This document shows, in pieces, positions 1-8,783 of a stretch of DNA of 64,000 nt. Source of the stretch: Aphelocoma coerulescens (lineage: Eukaryota > Chordata > Aves > Passeriformes > Corvidae); assembly GCF_041296385.1 (NCBI RefSeq), contig NW_027183503.1, positions 62,001-126,000 on the forward strand, written 5' to 3'. The position numbers and the translations under genes are program-made. Below the pieces are notes generated by a model. That model saw nothing but the letters and a program-made list of their open reading frames with translations, had not been told where the DNA came from and made no database searches. How positions within the stretch are numbered: position 1 is the first letter of the stretch; each line of letters begins with the position of its first letter.

Positions 1-72
1 TGCCTTTCAACTGAGCCTGAGAGGGGGGAGAGGAAAAAAACCGGACAAACTTCTCAGAGCGTTTGTTCAAGG

Positions 73-86
73 ACACACATACACAC
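73..86. repeat. Short CA tract
   Basis: An ACACACATACACAC tract is present at the same place in each monomer. In monomer 18 (near 37338) four bases are lost, leaving an uninterrupted CA run, a likely slippage event. Confidence 0.8.
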
Positions 87-211
87 TCCTCTGCATCCTG
101 CTTGCAGCAAGAGCAGAGGGAAGCAACTTTGTTTCTTTTTAGCCAATTTTCAGCTCCTTTTCTCTGGGGGGAGATGGAGAGTTGAACTTTGTTTTCCTGG
201 GACTTCGGGGG

Positions 212-235
212 TTTTTTTTCCCTTCTTCTCTTCTT
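212..235. other. Pyrimidine tract (24 bases), reference copy
   Basis: A run of eight T is followed by C/T only, up to CTTCTT. Read on the minus strand it is a pure purine tract. It is present in every monomer with T-runs of seven to nine. Such tracts can adopt triplex structures and also resemble splice-acceptor pyrimidine tracts. No function is shown by the sequence. Confidence 0.7.
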
Positions 236-260
236 GACTCTTTCAACATCAGAGCACATT

Positions 261-302
261 GGGAGAATTTTCTCCCGAGGTGGGGGCCCTGAATGTGGGC
301 CC
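261..302. other. Two adjacent small inverted repeats (stem-loop potential)
   Basis: GGGAGAATTTTCTCCC (261-276) can fold with a seven-base-pair stem GGGAGAA/TTCTCCC. It is followed by GGGCCC-TGAATGT-GGGCCC (284-302), a six-base-pair stem with a seven-base loop. Both are kept in nearly all monomers. Monomer 13 alone reads TTTTGTCCC and loses one pair of the first stem. Confidence 0.6.
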
Positions 303-380
303 ATGAGCCAGCTGCAAGGAGGAGGAGAGAGACTGCACCTACGGAAGTGTTGGGGTTCCTCCCCCCTGCCATGAGGTCAT

Positions 381-424
381 GGGAGAGGGGACCCTGGGGT
401 AGAGGCATGGCCTGGGCACGGGGG
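381..424 (+). other. G-rich stretch with G-quadruplex potential
   Basis: Runs of three to five G occur at 381-383, 386-389, 396-399, 414-416 and 420-424, separated by 3, 6, 14 and 3 bases. Five runs could supply the four needed for a quadruplex, though the 14-base loop is long. The last run is four G in monomers 2, 4, 9 and 13, five in most, and six in monomers 14, 16, 17, 19, 20, 22, 23, 25, 27, 29 and 30. Confidence 0.45.
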
Positions 425-538
425 TCTCCCTGCTCCCTGCTCACATGTGCCCTAATCCTGTTCAGCACTGCTTATTTTGTGTTGCCCTGTGCGAGGAGGG
501 CCCTGGTTGTGCTGTGATTGCTCAGTTCTTTGGCAGTG

Positions 539-551
539 CCCCGCCCATGTG
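539..551. promoter_or_regulatory. GC box (CCCCGCCC) overlapping an E-box (CATGTG)
   Basis: CCCCGCCC at 539-546 is the complement of the GGGCGGGG motif bound by Sp1-family factors, and CATGTG at 546-551 is an E-box type hexamer. The pair is present in every monomer that covers this region. Single short motifs arise by chance, so promoter activity is only a possibility. Confidence 0.25.
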
Positions 552-748
552 GCTGGAGAAGAAAGAGCTCTGAAACTTCTCTCAAGAATGGCTCCCTGTT
601 TCTTTGCACGGGCCTCGCTGTCTATGGATGTTTCAGGAGACCCCACCGAAACACAGAAGGACTCTCAAATTATCCCAGCTTTCTCTGCACAGCGAGAGCT
701 TTTAATATTTAGCATTGTTATCCTTTTCCTGTGTGTTTGTTAAAAAAA

Positions 749-778
749 TAGGTTTTATCTCTTTCACTTTCTTCCCAG
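749..778 (+). other. 3' splice-site look-alike 1, reference copy
   Basis: A tract rich in T and C (TTTTATCTCTTTCACTTTC) ends in TTCCCAG at 778 followed by G, matching the vertebrate acceptor pattern. It is kept in every monomer; the tract begins ATAGGTTTT in some and ATAGTTTTT in others. Whether it is used is unknown. Confidence 0.35.
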
Positions 779-904
779 GAAAGTTCTTTTTTCCAAAAAC
801 CTGGTGGGGGAGGGCTGGGTGTAACCTGCCTTCTATCAGAGGATATTTTCCTCCAAATTTGTCCAAACCGGCACAGCCTGTCCTTTCCTGGGTCTCTGTT
901 GCAG

Positions 905-967
905 ATGGAAGCTGCTGGTGCCATTGTCAGCTTGAAGCCCTCTTTTGATGCAAGCAGATGTTGCCAG
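905..967 (+). other. 63-bp exon-like module between acceptor-like and donor-like sites
   Basis: A TCCTTTCC...GGTCTCTGTTGCAG acceptor-like sequence ends at 904. The next 63 bases begin with ATG, stay open for 21 codons, and end CCAG at 967 followed by GTGTGT, a donor-like sequence. The module has no length change in any of the 29 complete monomers. The common change is CCC to CAC at codon 12; monomer 14 also changes codon 13 (TCT to ACT). It may be a cryptic or non-coding exon; it matches no protein I know. Confidence 0.3.
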
Positions 968-1020
968 GTGTGTTCAGCAGCTGTTGCTCAATGCTTATGC
1001 CAAGCTATTGTGTTCCTCAT

Positions 1021-1810
1021 GGAACCAAGGAGCCATTGTGACACTGCAGGGGCTGATGGCATCAAGGAGGCAATTGTGACAGTACAGAACCTCCTAGAAA
1101 CAAGGCTCCATTGTGACACCGTGGGGAATCATGGAATCAAGGAGCCCATTGTGACACGGCTGCATGGAACCAATGGTCCATGGTTACATGGCGGATTCAA
1201 GAAGAGCACGGTGACACCACGCAACATCACGGAACCATAGGTCCATTGTGACACAGCGGGGCCTCATGGAAACAAGGGGACCATTGTGGCAAAGCAGGGC
1301 CTAATGGAAGCATGGAGGGCATTGTGACACTAAGGAAACTCCTGGAACCAAGATGACCACTGGCACATAATGGAACCTCATGGAAGCAAGCCTCCACGAT
1401 GGTTTTGGAGGGCCTCAGGGACCACAGGACCCATTGTGACACAGCAGGACCTGGTGGAACCAAGGAGCCTTTGTGATACTCCAGATCCACATGGAAGCCA
1501 GGGTGCACTGAGACACAGCGGGGCCTTGTTGGAACCAAAGACACCTCTGCAAAAAGCAGGCTAGCTCATAGAAGCAAGGAGTCCATTGTTACAACATCAA
1601 AGCTATGGAAGCAAGGGACCATTGTGACACTGCGGGGCCTCATGGAACCAATTGTCCATGATGACAGTGCGGATCAAAAGAGACCATGGTGACACTGCGG
1701 AACCTGATGGAACCAAGGAGCCATTGTGACACAGTGGGGCCTCATGGAATCAAGGAGACCATTGTGACCCAGGTGTTGCATGTGAAGGCAAGGAGCCATT
1801 GTGACACTTT
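1021..1810 (+). repeat. Degenerate ~37-bp subrepeat (minisatellite) block, reference copy
   Basis: About 21 diverged copies of a ~37-bp unit follow one another. Each has a GGAACCAAGGAG-like part, then CCATTGTGACAC, then a GGGGCCTCAT-like part. Copies are clear at 1021-1057, 1243-1280, 1616-1650 and 1707-1744, and worn in the middle (about 1390-1560). Copies within a monomer differ far more than the same copy differs between monomers, so the block was already degenerate before the 2.2-kb unit was amplified. Homologous blocks lie in all other monomers at the positions given in their entries. Confidence 0.95.
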
Positions 1811-2179
1811 GGGCTTCTTCCCTTGAGCTCTGCAGCTGGCTGTCCCAGCCCAGCGCACCATGTGCCACCTGCTCTCCTCAGGGCTCTGCCTGCACACAGC
1901 CCCAGGAGAAGTTTTCCTGTTTGCAAGGAAAGAATGGAAAAGCCGGAGCAGGTTTCCTAAACAACAAACCCCACTCAGGAGCCACATGCTCAGTACAGGC
2001 TGCCGGGAACGATGTCCCCTTTCTACAAGGGTCAGTGCGAGCAGGAATGAATGATCTCTGGGAGCAGAATTCTCGGAGTCTTTCCACTGAATTCTCTGTC
2101 CCTGTGTCTTGGGGTGACTTTATCATGTGTATCCCCCTATTGCTGCTCTATGCCCAGAAGTGAACTTTGTGCATTTCTG
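1811..2179 (+). repeat. 3' part of the monomer with paired EcoRI sites, reference copy
   Basis: This part has no visible internal repetition. Two GAATTC sites lie at 2067-2072 and 2089-2094 and are kept in the other monomers. It exists in three lengths: 369 bp with ATCCCCCTA, 368 bp with ATCCCCTA, and 364 bp with ATCCCCTA and the loss of one GAAT from AGGAATGAATGATC. The 364-bp form is found in monomers 2, 4, 9, 12, 14, 17, 20, 27 and 28. Confidence 0.85.
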
Positions 2180-3012
2180 TGCCTTTCAACTGAGCCTGAG
2201 AGGGGGGAGAGGAAAAAAAAGCCAGACAAACTTCTCAGAGCGTTTGTTCAAGGACACACATACACACTCCTCTGCATCCTGCTTGCAGCAAGAGCAGAGG
2301 AAGCAACTTTGTTTCTTTTTAGCCAGTTTTCAGCTCCTTTTCTCTGGAGGGAGATGGAGAGTTGAACTTTGTTTTCCTGGGACTTCGGGGTTTTTTTTTC
2401 CCTTCTTCTCTTCTTGACTCTTTCAACATCAGAGCACATTGGGAGAATTTTCTCCCGAGGTGGGGGCCCTGAATGTGGGCCCATGAGCCAGCTGCAAGGA
2501 GGAGGAGAGAGGCTACACCTACGGAAGTGTTGGGGTTCCTCCCCCCTGCCATGAGGTCATGGGAGAGGGGACCCTGGGGTAGAGGCATGGCCTGGGCACG
2601 GGGTCTCCCTGCTCCCTGCTCACATGTGCCCTAATCCTGTTCAGCACTGCTTATTTTGTGTTGCCCTGTGCCAGGAGGGCCCTGGTTGTGCCGTGATTGC
2701 TCAGTTCTTTGGCAGTGCCCCGCCCATGTGGCTGGAGAAGAAAGAGCTCTGCAACTTCTCTCAAGAATCGCTCCCTGTTTCTTTGCACGGGCCTCGCTGT
2801 CTATGGATGTTTCAGGAGACCCCACCGAAACACAGAAGGACTCTCAAATTATCCCAGCTTTCTCTGCACAGCGAGAGGTTTTAATATTTAGCATTGTTAT
2901 CCTTTTCCTGTGTGTTTGTTAAAAAAATAGGTTTTATCTCTTTCACTTTCTTCCCAGGAAAGTTCTTTTTTCCAAAAACCTGGTGGGGGAGGGCTGGGTG
3001 TAACCTGCCTTC

Positions 3013-3020
3013 TATAAGAG
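3013..3020 (+). promoter_or_regulatory. TATA-like variant TATAAGAG (in four monomers)
   Basis: Most monomers read TATCAGAG here. Monomers 2 (3013), 4 (7405), 9 (18344) and 28 (59967) read TATAAGAG, close to a TATA box. A G-rich GGTGGGGGAGGG element lies about 30 bases upstream in all monomers. There is no direct evidence of transcription from this site. Confidence 0.25.
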
Positions 3021-3484
3021 GATATTTTCCTCCACATTTGTCCAAACCGGCACAGCCTGTCCTTTCCTGGGTCTCTGTTGCAGATGGAAGCTGCTGGTGC
3101 CATTGTCAGCTTGAAGCCCTCTTTTGATGCAAGCAGATGTTGCCAGGTGTGTTCAGCAGCTGTTGCTCAATGCTTATGCCAAGCTATTGTGTTCCTCATG
3201 GAACCAAGGAGCCATTGTGACACTGCAGGGGCTGATGGCATCAAGGAGGCAATTGTGACAGTAAAGAACCTCCTAGAAACAAGGCTCCATTGTGACACCG
3301 TGGGGAATCATGGAATCAAGGAGCCCATTGTGACACGGCTGCACGGAACCAATGGTCCATGGTTACACGGCGGATTCAAGAAGAGCACAGTGACACCACG
3401 CAACATCACGGAACCATACGTCCATTGTGACACAGCAAGGCCGCATGGAAACAAGGGGACCATTGTGGCAAAGCAGGGCCTAAT

Positions 3485-3522
3485 GGAAGCCTGGAGAGCA
3501 TTGTGACATTGTGGGGAATCAT
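3485..3522 (+). repeat. Extra 38-bp subrepeat copy (long-form insertion)
   Basis: This copy begins GGAAGCCTGGAGAGCATTG and ends GGGGAATCAT. It is present in nine monomers: 2 (here), 4 (7877), 9 (18816), 14 (29753), 16 (34144), 17 (36360), 19 (40748), 20 (42964) and 28 (60439). It raises the block from 790 to 828 bp. The same position and near-identical sequence in all nine indicate one origin followed by spread. Confidence 0.92.
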
Positions 3523-4391
3523 GGAAACATGGAGAGCATTGTGACACTAAGGAAACTCCTGGAACCAAGATGACCACTGGCACATAATGGAACCTCATGG
3601 AAGCAAGCATCCATGATGACTTTGGAGGGCCTCAGGGACCACAGGACCCATTGTGACACAGCAGGACCTGGTGGAACCAAGGAGCCTTTGTGATACTCCA
3701 CATCCACATGGAAGCCAGGGTGCACTGAGACACAGCGGGGCCTTGTTGGAACCAAAGACACCTCTGCAAAAAGCAGGCTAGCTCATAGAAGCAAGGAGTC
3801 CTTTGTTACAACATCAAACCTATGGAAGCAAGGGACCATTGTGACACTGCGGGGCCTCATGGAACCAATTGTCCATGATGACAGTGCGGATCAAAGGAGA
3901 CCATGGTGACACTGCGGAACCTGATGGAACCAAGGAGCCATTGTGACACAGTGGGGCCTCATGGAATCAAGGAGACCATTGTGACCCAGGTGTTGCATGG
4001 GAAGGCAAGGAGCCATTGTGACACTTTGGGCTTCTTCCCTTGAGCTCTGCAGCTGGCTGTCCCAGCCCAGCGCACCATGTGCCACCTGCTCTCCTCAGGG
4101 CTCTGCCTGCACACAGCCCCAGGAGAAGTTTTCCTGTTTGCAAGGAAAGAATGGAAAAGCCGGAGCAGGTTTCCTAAACAACAAACCCCACTCAGGAGCC
4201 ACATGCTCAGTACAGGCTGCCTGGAACGATGTCCCCTTTCTACAAGGGTCAGTGTGAGCAGGAATGATCTCTGGGAGCAGAATTCTCGGAGTCTTTCCAC
4301 TGAATTCTCTGTCCCTGTGTCTTGGGGTGACTTTATCATGTGTATCCCCTATTGCTGCTCTATGCCCAGAAGTGAACTTTGTGAATTTCTG

Positions 4392-6571
4392 TGCCTTTCA
4401 ACTGAGCCTGAGAGGGGGGAGAGGAAAAAAAACCGGACAAACTTCTCAGAGCGTTTGTTCAAGGACACACATACACACTCCTCTGCATCCTGCTTGCAGC
4501 AAGAGCAGAGGGAAGCAACTTTGTTTCTTTTTAGCCAATTTTCAGCTCCTTTTCTCTGGGGGGAGATGGAGAGTTGAACTTTGTTTTCCTGGGACTTCGG
4601 GGGTTTTTTTTCCCTTCTTCTCTTCTTGACTCTTTCAACATCAGAGCACATTGGGAGAATTTTCTCCCGAGGTGGGGGCCCTGAATGTGGGCCCATGAGC
4701 CAGCTGCAAGGAGGAGGAGAGAGACTGCACCTACGGAAGTGTTGGGGTTCCTCCCCCCTGCCATGAGGTCATGGGAGAGGGGACCCTGGGGTAGAGGCAT
4801 GGCCTGGGCACGGGGGTCTCCCTGCTCCCTGCTCACATGTGCCCTAATCCTGTTCAGCACTGCTTATTTTGTGTTGCCCTGTGCGAGGAGGGCCCTGGTT
4901 GTGCTGTGATTGCTCAGTTCTTTGGCAGTGCCCCGCCCATGTGGCTGGAGAAGAAAGAGCTCTGAAACTTCTCTCAAGAATGGCTCCCTGTTTCTTTGCA
5001 CGGGCCTCGCTGTCTATGGATGTTTCAGGAGACCCCACCGAAACACAGAAGGACTCTCAAATTATCCCAGCTTTCTCTGCACAGCGAGAGCTTTTAATAT
5101 TTAGCATTGTTATCCTTTTCCTGTGTGTTTGTTAAAAAAATAGGTTTTATCTCTTTCACTTTCTTCCCAGGAAAGTTCTTTTTTCCAAAAACCTGGTGGG
5201 GGAGGGCTGGGTGTAACCTGCCTTCTATCAGAGGATATTTTCCTCCAAATTTGTCCAAACCGGCACAGCCTGTCCTTTCCTGGGTCTCTGTTGCAGATGG
5301 AAGCTGCTGGTGCCATTGTCAGCTTGAAGCCCTCTTTTGATGCAAGCAGATGTTGCCAGGTGTGTTCAGCAGCTGTTGCTCAATGCTTATGCCAAGCTAT
5401 TGTGTTCCTCATGGAACCAAGGAGCCATTGTGACACTGCAGGGGCTGATGGCATCAAGGAGGCAATTGTGACAGTACAGAACCTCCTAGAAACAAGGCTC
5501 CATTGTGACACCGTGGGGAATCATGGAATCAAGGAGCCCATTGTGACACGGCTGCATGGAACCAATGGTCCATGGTTACATGGCGGATTCAAGAAGAGCA
5601 CGGTGACACCACGCAACATCACGGAACCATAGGTCCATTGTGACACAGCGGGGCCTCATGGAAACAAGGGGACCATTGTGGCAAAGCAGGGCCTAATGGA
5701 AGCATGGAGGGCATTGTGACACTAAGGAAACTCCTGGAACCAAGATGACCACTGGCACATAATGGAACCTCATGGAAGCAAGCCTCCACGATGGTTTTGG
5801 AGGGCCTCAGGGACCACAGGACCCATTGTGACACAGCAGGACCTGGTGGAACCAAGGAGCCTTTGTGATACTCCAGATCCACATGGAAGCCAGGGTGCAC
5901 TGAGACACAGCGGGGCCTTGTTGGAACCAAAGACACCTCTGCAAAAAGCAGGCTAGCTCATAGAAGCAAGGAGTCCATTGTTACAACATCAAAGCTATGG
6001 AAGCAAGGGACCATTGTGACACTGCGGGGCCTCATGGAACCAATTGTCCATGATGACAGTGCGGATCAAAAGAGACCATGGTGACACTGCGGAACCTGAT
6101 GGAACCAAGGAGCCATTGTGACACAGTGGGGCCTCATGGAATCAAGGAGACCATTGTGACCCAGGTGTTGCATGTGAAGGCAAGGAGCCATTGTGACACT
6201 TTGGGCTTCTTCCCTTGAGCTCTGCAGCTGGCTGTCCCAGCCCAGCGCACCATGTGCCACCTGCTCTCCTCAGGGCTCTGCCTGCACACAGCCCCAGGAG
6301 AAGTTTTCCTGTTTGCAAGGAAAGAATGGAAAAGCCGGAGCAGGTTTCCTAAACAACAAACCCCACTCAGGAGCCACATGCTCAGTACAGGCTGCCGGGA
6401 ACGATGTCCCCTTTCTACAAGGGTCAGTGCGAGCAGGAATGAATGATCTCTGGGAGCAGAATTCTCGGAGTCTTTCCACTGAATTCTCTGTCCCTGTGTC
6501 TTGGGGTGACTTTATCATGTGTATCCCCCTATTGCTGCTCTATGCCCAGAAGTGAACTTTGTGCATTTCTG
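4392..6571 (+). repeat. Monomer 3 (type A)
   Basis: Length 2,180 bp; barcode 1021/790/369; subrepeat block 5413-6202. It matches monomer 1 apart from one extra A in the A-run. It is the start of the first five-monomer block. Confidence 0.97.
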
Positions 6572-8783
6572 TGCCTTTCAACTGAGCCTGAGAGGGGGGA
6601 GAGGAAAAAAAAGCCAGACAAACTTCTCAGAGCGTTTGTTCAAGGACACACATACACACTCCTCTGCATCCTGCTTGCAGCAAGAGCAGAGGAAGCAACT
6701 TTGTTTCTTTTTAGCCAGTTTTCAGCTCCTTTTCTCTGGAGGGAGATGGAGAGTTGAACTTTGTTTTCCTGGGACTTCGGGGTTTTTTTTTCCCTTCTTC
6801 TCTTCTTGACTCTTTCAACATCAGAGCACATTGGGAGAATTTTCTCCCGAGGTGGGGGCCCTGAATGTGGGCCCATGAGCCAGCTGCAAGGAGGAGGAGA
6901 GAGGCTACACCTACGGAAGTGTTGGGGTTCCTCCCCCCTGCCATGAGGTCATGGGAGAGGGGACCCTGGGGTAGAGGCATGGCCTGGGCACGGGGTCTCC
7001 CTGCTCCCTGCTCACATGTGCCCTAATCCTGTTCAGCACTGCTTATTTTGTGTTGCCCTGTGCCAGGAGGGCCCTGGTTGTGCCGTGATTGCTCAGTTCT
7101 TTGGCAGTGCCCCGCCCATGTGGCTGGAGAAGAAAGAGCTCTGCAACTTCTCTCAAGAATCGCTCCCTGTTTCTTTGCACGGGCCTCGCTGTCTATGGAT
7201 GTTTCAGGAGACCCCACCGAAACACAGAAGGACTCTCAAATTATCCCAGCTTTCTCTGCACAGCGAGAGGTTTTAATATTTAGCATTGTTATCCTTTTCC
7301 TGTGTGTTTGTTAAAAAAATAGGTTTTATCTCTTTCACTTTCTTCCCAGGAAAGTTCTTTTTTCCAAAAACCTGGTGGGGGAGGGCTGGGTGTAACCTGC
7401 CTTCTATAAGAGGATATTTTCCTCCACATTTGTCCAAACCGGCACAGCCTGTCCTTTCCTGGGTCTCTGTTGCAGATGGAAGCTGCTGGTGCCATTGTCA
7501 GCTTGAAGCCCTCTTTTGATGCAAGCAGATGTTGCCAGGTGTGTTCAGCAGCTGTTGCTCAATGCTTATGCCAAGCTATTGTGTTCCTCATGGAACCAAG
7601 GAGCCATTGTGACACTGCAGGGGCTGATGGCATCAAGGAGGCAATTGTGACAGTAAAGAACCTCCTAGAAACAAGGCTCCATTGTGACACCGTGGGGAAT
7701 CATGGAATCAAGGAGCCCATTGTGACACGGCTGCACGGAACCAATGGTCCATGGTTACACGGCGGATTCAAGAAGAGCACAGTGACACCACGCAACATCA
7801 CGGAACCATACGTCCATTGTGACACAGCAAGGCCGCATGGAAACAAGGGGACCATTGTGGCAAAGCAGGGCCTAATGGAAGCCTGGAGAGCATTGTGACA
7901 TTGTGGGGAATCATGGAAACATGGAGAGCATTGTGACACTAAGGAAACTCCTGGAACCAAGATGACCACTGGCACATAATGGAACCTCATGGAAGCAAGC
8001 ATCCATGATGACTTTGGAGGGCCTCAGGGACCACAGGACCCATTGTGACACAGCAGGACCTGGTGGAACCAAGGAGCCTTTGTGATACTCCACATCCACA
8101 TGGAAGCCAGGGTGCACTGAGACACAGCGGGGCCTTGTTGGAACCAAAGACACCTCTGCAAAAAGCAGGCTAGCTCATAGAAGCAAGGAGTCCTTTGTTA
8201 CAACATCAAACCTATGGAAGCAAGGGACCATTGTGACACTGCGGGGCCTCATGGAACCAATTGTCCATGATGACAGTGCGGATCAAAGGAGACCATGGTG
8301 ACACTGCGGAACCTGATGGAACCAAGGAGCCATTGTGACACAGTGGGGCCTCATGGAATCAAGGAGACCATTGTGACCCAGGTGTTGCATGGGAAGGCAA
8401 GGAGCCATTGTGACACTTTGGGCTTCTTCCCTTGAGCTCTGCAGCTGGCTGTCCCAGCCCAGCGCACCATGTGCCACCTGCTCTCCTCAGGGCTCTGCCT
8501 GCACACAGCCCCAGGAGAAGTTTTCCTGTTTGCAAGGAAAGAATGGAAAAGCCGGAGCAGGTTTCCTAAACAACAAACCCCACTCAGGAGCCACATGCTC
8601 AGTACAGGCTGCCTGGAACGATGTCCCCTTTCTACAAGGGTCAGTGTGAGCAGGAATGATCTCTGGGAGCAGAATTCTCGGAGTCTTTCCACTGAATTCT
8701 CTGTCCCTGTGTCTTGGGGTGACTTTATCATGTGTATCCCCTATTGCTGCTCTATGCCCAGAAGTGAACTTTGTGAATTTCTG
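6572..8783 (+). repeat. Monomer 4 (type B, long form)
   Basis: Length 2,212 bp; barcode 1020/828/364; subrepeat block 7592-8419 with the extra copy at 7877-7914. I saw no difference from monomer 2 at the markers compared, including TATAAGAG at 7405 and the four-base GAAT loss near 8652. Confidence 0.97.

Larger units (their letters stand above)
1..2179 (+). repeat. Monomer 1 (type A, reference monomer)
   Basis: Length 2,179 bp; barcode 1020/790/369. The subrepeat block is 1021-1810 and the 3' part 1811-2179. Markers: seven-A run, AGAGGGAAGC, CACGGGGGTC, CCTAATCC, GTGCGAGG, CTCTGAAAC, CAAGAATGG, ATAGGTTTT, TATCAGAG, CTGCCGGG and five C in ATCCCCCTA. It is used here as the reference for positions of internal motifs. 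Confidence 0.97.
2180..4391 (+). repeat. Monomer 2 (type B, long form)
   Basis: Length 2,212 bp; barcode 1020/828/364. The subrepeat block is 3200-4027 and includes an extra 38-bp copy at 3485-3522. The 3' part lacks one GAAT (AGGAATGATC in place of AGGAATGAATGATC, near 4260). Distinctive sites are GCCAGAC after the A-run, CTGGAGGGAG, AGGCTACACC, GTGCCAGG, CTCTGCAAC and the TATAAGAG variant at 3013. Confidence 0.97.
1..8783 (+). repeat. Higher-order repeat: A-B dimer, two copies (4,391 and 4,392 bp)
   Basis: Monomers 1-2 (1-4391) and 3-4 (4392-8783) match in order and in every subtype marker I compared. The one difference I noticed is the A-run after GAGAGG, seven A in monomer 1 and eight in monomer 3. 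A is the 1020-1021/790/369 length type (5' part / subrepeat block / 3' part). B is 1020/828/364 and carries the extra 38-bp subrepeat and the TATAAGAG variant. Near identity over 4.39 kb implies a very recent duplication, or an assembly duplication. Confidence 0.9.

Noticed and set aside
899..1240. ORFs over the subrepeat block with repeated HCDT / IKE or SLVP / VSQW-like peptides
   Set aside because: They are translations of the 37-bp subrepeats on both strands. Since 37 is not a multiple of three, the frame drifts, and most of these ORFs start at a non-ATG codon. The Cys/His spacing does not fit a zinc finger.
1559..1564. GCTAGC and other palindromic hexamers as functional sites
   Set aside because: They occur once per monomer because the monomer is repeated; no further evidence supports function.
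1021..1810. CRISPR array
   Set aside because: The ~37-bp units abut without unique spacers, are strongly degenerate, and no cas gene is present. The context is a eukaryotic satellite.
1..2179. Monomer as an LTR or complete retroelement
   Set aside because: I see no retroviral coding region, no clear TG...CA termini or target-site duplication, and only an eight-base likeness (TGGTGCCA near 917) to a tRNA-Leu primer site. Origin from an LTR element remains possible but is not supported here.
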